From an uncultured Prevotellaceae bacterium (GTDB lineage Bacteria; Bacteroidota; Bacteroidia; Bacteroidales; Bacteroidaceae), in contig CACYYG010000008.1 in NCBI GenBank assembly GCA_902778535.1, positions 106,035-170,034 of the forward strand: a stretch of 64,000 nt of DNA, in the 5' to 3' direction. The notes below the pieces were generated by a model. It was given only the letters and a program-made list of their open reading frames with translations, had not been told where the DNA came from and did not search any database. The position numbers and the translations under genes were made by a program. Shown piece after piece: positions 58,277-64,000 of the stretch (position 1 is its first letter; every line of letters begins with the position of its first letter).

Positions 58277-60631
58277 TTACTGCTTCAGCAGATTGAGCTT
58301 CTGCTTCGGTGCCAAGGCTTTGCTGACGAGTTCGGTGTATTCCGTCAGTTTGGCAGAAGCCTGGCAACGTATATCGCAGACATTGGCGCCGATGAGGAAA
58401 TTGTACATTCCTGCTTCGACAATCCACTGCGAGTTGGCTTCGTCGAATGAGGCCAGCTCGCGTTTCTGTATCTTCATCACGAGGCGCTGGCTCTCGCCGG
58501 GCTGCAGCTCGCGCGTCTTGGCAAAGGCCTTCAGTTCCTTGGCAGGCTTCTCAAGCTGACCTGCGGGAGCACTGACGTAGACCTGTGCCACCTCCTTGCC
58601 GCTGATGCTGCCAGTGTTCTTCACCGTTACTTCCAGGGTGACGACATCGCCCTGCACGCTGACCTTCGGCTTTTCGTAGGCGAAGGTGGTATAGCTCAGG
58701 CCGAATCCAAAGGGATAGGCGACATTTTTCTTGAAGGTGTCGAAGTAGCGGTAGCCGACATAGATATCCTCCTCGTGGTTGGTGTAGGCGTGGCCGGGGA
58801 TGGGCATCCTGTTGCCCGTCATCACCTTGAAAGTATAGTCGTCGATAGTGCCGGGGAAATTCTGGGTCGAAGCATGGTCGGTGGCAGCGATGGGCCACGT
58901 CATGGTCAGATGGCCCGAAGGATTCACCTTGCCCGTCAGGATGTCGGCGATGCTGTTGCCGCCCTCCATGCCAGGCTGCCAGGCGCAGAGGATGGCGTCG
59001 GGATAGCTGCTCCACGAAGCCGTCTCAATGACGCTGCCTGAGTTGATGATGACGATGACAGGCTTGCCTGCCGTGTGGAAGGCATTGCAGACGTCGGTGA
59101 TGAGTGCACGCTCCTCGGGAATGAGATTGAATTCGGTGGCAACATCACGATCCTCGCCCTCGCCAGCCTGACGGCCAATGGTAATGATGGCGGCATCGGC
59201 AGCCTTTGCCTCTTTTTCGATAGCGATGGGGGCAAGTCCAATTTCAGGATATTTCTGCTGACCCATGGCCTCAGTCTGGAACCACTTGGCGGGATGGCGC
59301 TCTGCCTGGAATTTCACACGGGCAAAGGCAATGTATTTGCGGTAGATGTCGGTGAGTGTGGCCGATGAGCTGATGTCAGCGTTCTTCAGGCCTTCCAGCA
59401 TGTCAACGACATAAGGCGGATGGACACAGCCTGAGCCTGTGCCGCCAGAGAGGAAATCGTAAGAGTTCTCGCCAAAGAGGGCTACGGTCTTGATGGTGCC
59501 GTTTTTCCAAGGCAGCGCTCCATTGTTCTTCAGAAGTACAATGCCCTCGCAGGCGCTCTGTCGGGTGATGGCGGCGTGAGCCTTGAAGTCGGGATTGTTG
59601 CTGGCGGGATACTTACGGAAGCTGGGCGTCTTCACGATATATTCCAGCATACGGCGCACGTTGCGGTCTACATCAGCAATGTCGAGCTTACCGTCCTTCA
59701 CGCCTGCGATAATCTCCTGCACTTGAGCGGGTTGTCCCGGCTCCAGCAGGTCGTTGCCGGCGTGCACCTCGCTGATGGTGGGTAAGCCTTGGCGAATGCC
59801 GATCCAGTCGGTCATCACAATGCCTTTATACCCCCAGTCGTCGCGCAGGATTTTTGTCAGCAGGTCGTGGTTGCCCATCGAATACTGGCCGTTAATCTGA
59901 TTGTAGGAGGCCATGATAGTCCAGGGATTGCTCTCGCGTACGGCAATCTCGAAGCCCCGCAGGTAGAGCTCGCGCAGGGCACGCTGACTGACGCGCTCGT
60001 CCACACTGGTGCGGTCGGTCTCCTGCGAGTTCACTGCGAAGTGCTTGGCACTGACGCCGACGCCCTCTTGCTGTACGCCACGTATATAGGCGGCGGCAAT
60101 CTTTCCCGTCAACAGCGGGTCTTCGGAATAATACTCGAAGTTACGTCCGCAGAGCGGATTGCGGTGCAGGTTCATGCCTGGGCCGAGGATGACGTCGCAG
60201 CGGTATTCCTTCGTCTCGTTGCCGATGGCCTGTCCCACCTGACTGATCAGTTCGGTGTTCCATGTCGAAGCCAGACAGGAGCCAATAGGGAAGGCCGTGG
60301 CGTAGTAGGTCTTGTCCGTGCCTTTACGCGTGGGGTTGATACGTACGCCGGCAGGGCCGTCGGTGAGCACGGTGGCGGGGATGCCCAATCGTGGAATGGC
60401 GGGTGATGTGCCGGCGGCGCCTGCCACGAGGTCAGCCTCGCCGCCCACAACAGCTTGGTCACCGAAGAAGTTGTTGGCGCCACCTACGAGCAGTCGCGCT
60501 TTTTCCTCTAAGGTCATGGCTTTCATCACTTCGTCGATGTTGTTCTCTGAGAGCTGTGGAGCTGTCTGGGCCACAGCCACTGATGACAATACTGTTGATG
60601 TCATGGTCAGTAGAATGTTCTTTATTTTCAT
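58277..60631 (-). CDS. GH3-family beta-glycosidase
   Basis: 784 residues with signal peptide (MKIKNILLTMTSTVLSSVAV). Typical GH3 layout: N-terminal TIM-barrel domain (MTLEEKARLLVG, DGPAGVRINPTRKG, GRNFEYYSEDPLLTGKIA, KHFAVNSQETDR, the nucleophile aspartate in GIVMTDWIGIRQGL), alpha/beta sandwich (CACEGIVLLKNNGALP-like stretch, GENSYDFLSGGTGSGC), and C-terminal fibronectin-like domain (YPFGFGLSYTTFAYEKP). Likely a beta-glucosidase or beta-xylosidase. It lies 126 bp downstream of the GH97 gene in the same direction with no promoter box of its own, so the two may be co-transcribed. Confidence 0.93.
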   Translation of the reverse strand: MKIKNILLTMTSTVLSSVAVAQTAPQLSENNIDEVMKAMTLEEKARLLVGGANNFFGDQAVVGGEADLVAGAAGTSPAIPRLGIPATVLTDGPAGVRINPTRKGTDKTYYATAFPIGSCLASTWNTELISQVGQAIGNETKEYRCDVILGPGMNLHRNPLCGRNFEYYSEDPLLTGKIAAAYIRGVQQEGVGVSAKHFAVNSQETDRTSVDERVSQRALRELYLRGFEIAVRESNPWTIMASYNQINGQYSMGNHDLLTKILRDDWGYKGIVMTDWIGIRQGLPTISEVHAGNDLLEPGQPAQVQEIIAGVKDGKLDIADVDRNVRRMLEYIVKTPSFRKYPASNNPDFKAHAAITRQSACEGIVLLKNNGALPWKNGTIKTVALFGENSYDFLSGGTGSGCVHPPYVVDMLEGLKNADISSSATLTDIYRKYIAFARVKFQAERHPAKWFQTEAMGQQKYPEIGLAPIAIEKEAKAADAAIITIGRQAGEGEDRDVATEFNLIPEERALITDVCNAFHTAGKPVIVIINSGSVIETASWSSYPDAILCAWQPGMEGGNSIADILTGKVNPSGHLTMTWPIAATDHASTQNFPGTIDDYTFKVMTGNRMPIPGHAYTNHEEDIYVGYRYFDTFKKNVAYPFGFGLSYTTFAYEKPKVSVQGDVVTLEVTVKNTGSISGKEVAQVYVSAPAGQLEKPAKELKAFAKTRELQPGESQRLVMKIQKRELASFDEANSQWIVEAGMYNFLIGANVCDIRCQASAKLTEYTELVSKALAPKQKLNLLKQ

Positions 60632-60670
60632 TTGTTCTATGGATTTTTGCTTTCTAAGGATTTGAAGGAT

Positions 60671-60750
60671 TCTAAGGATTTAAAGGATTTTATGGATATA
60701 AAGGATTGTTTTATCGGCCGAATGTCCTTTTTATCCTTTAAATCCTTAGA
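60671..60750. repeat. hairpin of AAGGATT words between GH97 and GH3
   Basis: TCTAAGGATTTAAAGGAT (60671-60688) is exactly complementary to ATCCTTTAAATCCTTAGA (60733-60750). The left arm continues outward as further AAGGATT/AAGGATA words. Possible terminator or stabilising structure for the GH97 transcript. Confidence 0.7.
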
Positions 60751-60756
60751 CAAGAT

Positions 60757-62625
60757 TTAGCGAATGACGAAGACGAAGCCGCCGCGTGGCTGCATCTTCA
60801 CAGAGGCGGGCAGGGCGCTGGGCTGCGTGATGGTCCACGGCTCATCGGCGTTGCCGCTGTCGGCGAAGCTGGTAATGCGCTTGCCGCTGATGAAGTTGAT
60901 GGGCAGCTGGATGGTCTTTGGCTGGTCGGTGCCGTTGATGCCGGCTACGTACCACACGGCGCCTGAGCGACGTGCGATGACAGCATGGTCGGCAGGATAG
61001 CCACTGACGAGGCGTGTCTCGTCCCACACGCTGGGCAGATGGCCGAGGAAGCTCTTCACCTGCTGTGGCTGGGCAAGGAAGCTCTCAGGACGGTCGGCCA
61101 GATGCTGCAGGCCGCTTTCGAAGAGCACCGTCAGCGCCAGCTCGTGGGCGTGGCTCGTGATGTGCGGATGCTGCGAGTCGCTAAAGGCGCAGGGCGTATA
61201 GTCCATGGGTCCGATGATGTTGCGGGTGAAGGGCAGTGTGGCGTTGTGAGATGCGGCCTGTTTCGTAAAGGTTCCCACGTTGTTGTACCACTCAGCGCCG
61301 TAGACGCCTTCTGTCGACATCAGGTTGGGCCATGTGCGCTGCCATCCGCGGGGAATGGTGGCACCGTGGAAGTTCACCAGCAGGTGATGACGGGCAGCGC
61401 TCTCCAGCAGGTCGATGCAGTAGTCCATGTTCTGCTGTGTGTCGCCGCTGAAGAAGTCAATCTTCACGCCCGCCACACCAATCTTCTCACACCATGCGAA
61501 CTCTTTCTCGCGGTCTTCGGGCTTGTTCAGACGGAACTTCGGGCCTGGTGCGCCGTTGACCCATCCCACGCTGGAGTTGTACCATATCATCGGCTTGATG
61601 CCATGAGCCTTCGCGTAGTTCACAGCGTCGACAACGGTCTTGCCATCCTTCATCTCGTCCCACTCGGCATCGATGAGCACGTAGGGCAGACCAAGGGCAA
61701 CGGCCAGGTCGACATACTTGCAGATGATGTTATAGTCGTTGGAACCGTGATTGTAGGCCCAGTAAACCCATGACACGACACCTGGCTCAATCCAGCTCGT
61801 GTCGGCAATCCTTGAAGGCTCGCAGACATCAGTCACCAGTGTCGACTGCACCACCTCGGCCAGCGTACCGACGATGACCACGCGCCAAGGCGTGTGACCA
61901 GGCCAGGGCTTGCCCTGCTCATCGCGCTTGTCGGCCACTACGCGGAAGCTCTCGCCCTCATTATACATACACGATGCGCTCTGTCCCTGCTCAATGTTCG
62001 CCTCGGTGATGAGCACGTAGGTGTTGTCATCGGGTTGCAGAAGGGCAGGGTAGCCCCATCGGTTGCACCAGCCCTCGGCCGACTTGAACGTGCCACTGAA
62101 CGAGCGTACAGGCTCCACCTTGTACGTCGTACTCAAGGGATAGAAGCCCTCGCAGCCGTCGCTCCACTGCTGCATCCAGCGCTTCGTTCCCTCAGGAATA
62201 ACATACGCAATGTCTTGTTGACTTGTCGTCTTGTCGTCTATCGGAACATACGCACTGTCTTGTTGTCTTGTTGTCTTGTTGTCTATCGGACTTGAAGTCT
62301 CTGTGCGCAAGGCCAGTCCGTCGTTGTAGAGGCGGATGACCATGCCGCCCACGCGGTACTCGTTGCCCTCGTTGGTACAGTGCAGGCGCTTGCCCGTCAG
62401 CATCTGATATTCCTCGCTGATGCGGCGTGCGGTCACCTGCCTTGGCGTTGTGGCCCGCTGGTCAATCACGATGTCCATCACCTGCTTGGCGGCGTAGTTC
62501 AGCTTCAGGTGCCCGTTGCTTACTTCCATGGTCAGTTTGCCATTTGGCGACGTGCCCTTCCATGCCTTTGCCGGCGCAGCAAGCAAAAGCCCTGCGGTCA
62601 GCATCCAAAAGAATAAACTCTTCAT
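60757..62625 (-). CDS. GH97-family glycoside hydrolase
   Basis: 622 residues with signal peptide (MKSLFFWMLTAGLLLAAPAKA). GH97 enzymes of Bacteroidota are alpha-glucosidases or alpha-galactosidases with a calcium-dependent barrel. Visible: N-terminal sandwich, ATTPRQVTARRISEEYQ, the barrel stretches WVYWAYNHGSNDYNIICKYV, LPYVLIDAEWDE, VAGVKIDFFSGDTQQNMDYC (acidic active-site region) and HHLLVNFHGATIPRGWQRTW. The aspartate in KIDFF fits the retaining (alpha-galactosidase-like) type, but I cannot be sure. Residues about 114-143 hold a tandem 15-residue duplication (DNKTTRQQDSAYVPI / DDKTTSQQDIAYV) that looks inserted. Promoter at 62658. Confidence 0.9.
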   Translation of the reverse strand: MKSLFFWMLTAGLLLAAPAKAWKGTSPNGKLTMEVSNGHLKLNYAAKQVMDIVIDQRATTPRQVTARRISEEYQMLTGKRLHCTNEGNEYRVGGMVIRLYNDGLALRTETSSPIDNKTTRQQDSAYVPIDDKTTSQQDIAYVIPEGTKRWMQQWSDGCEGFYPLSTTYKVEPVRSFSGTFKSAEGWCNRWGYPALLQPDDNTYVLITEANIEQGQSASCMYNEGESFRVVADKRDEQGKPWPGHTPWRVVIVGTLAEVVQSTLVTDVCEPSRIADTSWIEPGVVSWVYWAYNHGSNDYNIICKYVDLAVALGLPYVLIDAEWDEMKDGKTVVDAVNYAKAHGIKPMIWYNSSVGWVNGAPGPKFRLNKPEDREKEFAWCEKIGVAGVKIDFFSGDTQQNMDYCIDLLESAARHHLLVNFHGATIPRGWQRTWPNLMSTEGVYGAEWYNNVGTFTKQAASHNATLPFTRNIIGPMDYTPCAFSDSQHPHITSHAHELALTVLFESGLQHLADRPESFLAQPQQVKSFLGHLPSVWDETRLVSGYPADHAVIARRSGAVWYVAGINGTDQPKTIQLPINFISGKRITSFADSGNADEPWTITQPSALPASVKMQPRGGFVFVIR

Positions 62626-62657
62626 GTTGGTTGGTTTTTTAGTTTACTTTTCGAAGG

Positions 62658-62665
62658 CAAAGATA
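62658..62665 (-). promoter_or_regulatory. -7 promoter box of the GH97 gene
   Basis: TATCTTTG on the minus strand, 32 bp upstream of the start at 62625. Confidence 0.78.
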
Positions 62666-62717
62666 CGCTTTTTTCTTCAAACTGCAAAGATTACGTGTAA
62701 AAAAACAGCAGAAAGCT

Positions 62718-62747
62718 TTGCTGCTTCAATGGGTTTTATTATTTTTG
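62718..62747 (+). promoter_or_regulatory. promoter of the CE15-like gene
   Basis: TTG (62718-62720), 19 bp, TATTTTTG (62740-62747), matching the consensus spacing; the ATG at 62768 is 20 bp past the box. Confidence 0.8.
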
Positions 62748-62767
62748 CAAACCAAAACTATATTGCC

Positions 62768-63901
62768 ATGAAGAGAATGATGATGATTGCAGCGCTTTTC
62801 TTCACTGTCTGCGCTGCTACGGCGGTGGCTCAGCCGCTTGTCTACGAACAGGAGAATACCGGTGCTCAGTTCGCCCTGAAACAGTTTAAGAAAGCTTCCG
62901 AGCTGCCTGTCATTAAGGGACTGCCCGACGCATTGGAGGGTGTCAGCGGCTTTGGCGACTGGGAGCGTCGCCGCAACGTCATAGGCTCGCTCATCCAGCA
63001 CTACGGCATCGGCACGAAGCCTGCTGTGGAGCCTGGTCAGGTGACGGCTCACATGGAGGGCGACACGGCCATTGTCGTCGACGTCACCGTCAATGGCGAG
63101 ACGCTGACGCTGCGCTCGCTCATCCATTATCCCAACGTGGGACGTCCGCCCTACGCCGTGATGATCGGCACCGATATGCTCGCCCTGCCGCGCCAGCTGT
63201 TCGAGGGCCGTCCCGTGGCTTTCATGACGTTCCACTCGGCTCAGGTCAACGACTACAAGCAGTTCGGCAGACACCACGACCGCGGCGAGCACAACTTCGA
63301 CCGCCTCTATCCTGCTCTCACCAGCAACGGTGCCTACAGCGAATGGGCCTGGGGCATGAGCCGCCTCATCGACGGTCTGCAGCTGTTGGGTCCTGAAGTG
63401 ACGAAAATTGACACCAGGCGAATCGGCGTCAGCGGCTGTTCCTACGCAGGCAAGATGGCGCTCTACTGCGGCGCCTTCGACGAGCGCATCGCCCTCACCA
63501 TTGCTCAGGAGCCCGGCGGTGGCGGTGCTGCTGCCTGGCGTGCCAGTCACGAGTCGACGGAGAATCTGGAGAACCTCGACAAGACCGACTATCACTGGTT
63601 CCTCGAGAGCCAGCTCGAGAACTTCGGCGGCGACAATGTCTATCGTCTGCCCTACGACCAGCACGAGCTCTGTGCAATGGTCTGTCCCCGCGCCCTGCTG
63701 CTGCTTGGCAATCCCGACTATGTGTGGCTGGCCGACGGCTCGATGCGTGTCTCGGCTGACGCTGCGCAGAAGGTGTGGGAGAAATTCGGCATCGGCGACC
63801 GCTTCGGCTGCGACATTCGTGGCGGCCACGGCCACTGTCAGCTGCCGTTGGAGCAGTATGCCGTCACGCAGTCGTTCATCGACCGCTTCCTTTTGAAATA
63901 A
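62768..63901 (+). CDS. CE15-like glucuronoyl esterase
   Basis: 377 residues from the ATG at 62768, which opens a signal peptide (MKRMMMIAALFFTVCAATAV); a longer in-frame start lies upstream of the promoter. CE15 enzymes cut ester bonds between glucuronic acid of xylan and lignin. The nucleophile motif is GVSGCSYAGKMAL (family GCSRxGK form; here Y replaces the usual R). Acid and histidine partners fit IAQEPGGGGAAAWR and GGHGHCQLPLEQY. Bacterial CE15 proteins have a wider substrate range than fungal ones. It diverges from the GH97 gene, with which it could serve plant cell wall breakdown. Confidence 0.85.
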   Translation: MKRMMMIAALFFTVCAATAVAQPLVYEQENTGAQFALKQFKKASELPVIKGLPDALEGVSGFGDWERRRNVIGSLIQHYGIGTKPAVEPGQVTAHMEGDTAIVVDVTVNGETLTLRSLIHYPNVGRPPYAVMIGTDMLALPRQLFEGRPVAFMTFHSAQVNDYKQFGRHHDRGEHNFDRLYPALTSNGAYSEWAWGMSRLIDGLQLLGPEVTKIDTRRIGVSGCSYAGKMALYCGAFDERIALTIAQEPGGGGAAAWRASHESTENLENLDKTDYHWFLESQLENFGGDNVYRLPYDQHELCAMVCPRALLLLGNPDYVWLADGSMRVSADAAQKVWEKFGIGDRFGCDIRGGHGHCQLPLEQYAVTQSFIDRFLLK

Positions 63902-63908
63902 TCTGATT

Positions 63909-64000
63909 CAACTTTCTCAAGTGGAGTAGTAAGAAGTAGTAAAAGGAAGTTATGGGGAGTTATGGGTCAATAGTTGCTTCACTGATGGCTACGCAAAAAC
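63909..64000 (+). repeat. dispersed repeat, cut by the window end
   Basis: CAACTTTCTCAAGTGGAGTA onward, matching the copy at 18695 in the same orientation for all of the visible 92 bp; continues past the window. Confidence 0.88.

Overview
The window is chromosomal DNA of a Bacteroidota bacterium, most likely Prevotella or a close relative (Prevotellaceae). The basis is the RpoB/RpoC, EF-G and ribosomal protein sequences, many TAnnTTTG-type (-7) promoters just upstream of genes, secreted proteins ending in a YTLDGxRLxxxPxxGxYIxxGKK-like tail, and DUF3316/DUF3467/DUF6078-type genes. This is recognition from memory, without a database search.

Layout. 1-7.9 kb: rpoB (5' end cut by the window edge) and rpoC. 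7.8-9.2 kb: an MNT/HEPN toxin-antitoxin cassette between two identical 99-bp copies of the rpoC 3' end, with the likely original rpoC terminator beyond the second copy. 9.2-21.6 kb: accessory zone with a large surface protein behind a strongly structured leader, a ResB/CcsA fusion protein, remnants or complete copies of three more toxin-antitoxin systems, an AlkZ-like protein, a GNAT/zinc-ribbon protein, a DUF805 protein, an acetyltransferase fragment and several repeat families. 21.6-26.6 kb: a 5'-truncated CotH gene and a very large secreted protein of unknown function. 26.8-33.1 kb: a self-contained glycine cleavage operon (lipoate ligase, gcvT, gcvH, gcvPA, gcvPB, E3). 33.2-41.3 kb: an alaS-led operon with S41 and M16 peptidases and envelope proteins. 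41.5-45.2 kb: GH95 fucosidase-like gene and a DUF6078 gene. 45.7-54 kb: DUF853 ATPase, topoisomerase IV subunit A, a Fur-family regulator, DUF3467, a membrane protein and a metallophosphoesterase. 54.4-58.2 kb: rpsL-rpsG-fusA-rpsJ. 58.3-63.9 kb: GH3, GH97 and CE15-like carbohydrate enzymes. No tRNA, rRNA, CRISPR array, integrase or transposase gene was recognised.

The most unusual material is non-genic. (1) The same GC-rich palindromic element sits inside gcvT and inside alaS, in the same orientation and reading frame, adding the peptide [11 protein letters not shown]...[11 protein letters not shown] to both essential-type enzymes; this resembles the protein-coding palindromic elements known from Rickettsia. 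(2) The rpoC 3' end has been duplicated around a TA cassette, giving rpoC a new tail, stop and terminator. (3) Two flanking copies of a promoter-plus-hairpin unit border that cassette. (4) Several intergenic regions hold sets of palindromes whose sequence is shared within a locus but differs between loci. (5) A dispersed repeat of about 150-180 bp occurs in five copies. (6) A 121-nt four-helix hairpin lies in the 5' leader of a surface-protein gene.

Gene order suggests rearrangement. From memory, rpoBC, a DUF3467 gene and rpsL-rpsG-fusA-rpsJ are usually contiguous in Bacteroidales and run on into rplC. Here rpoC and DUF3467 are about 44 kb apart, and rpsJ is followed by a terminator and a convergent GH3 gene.
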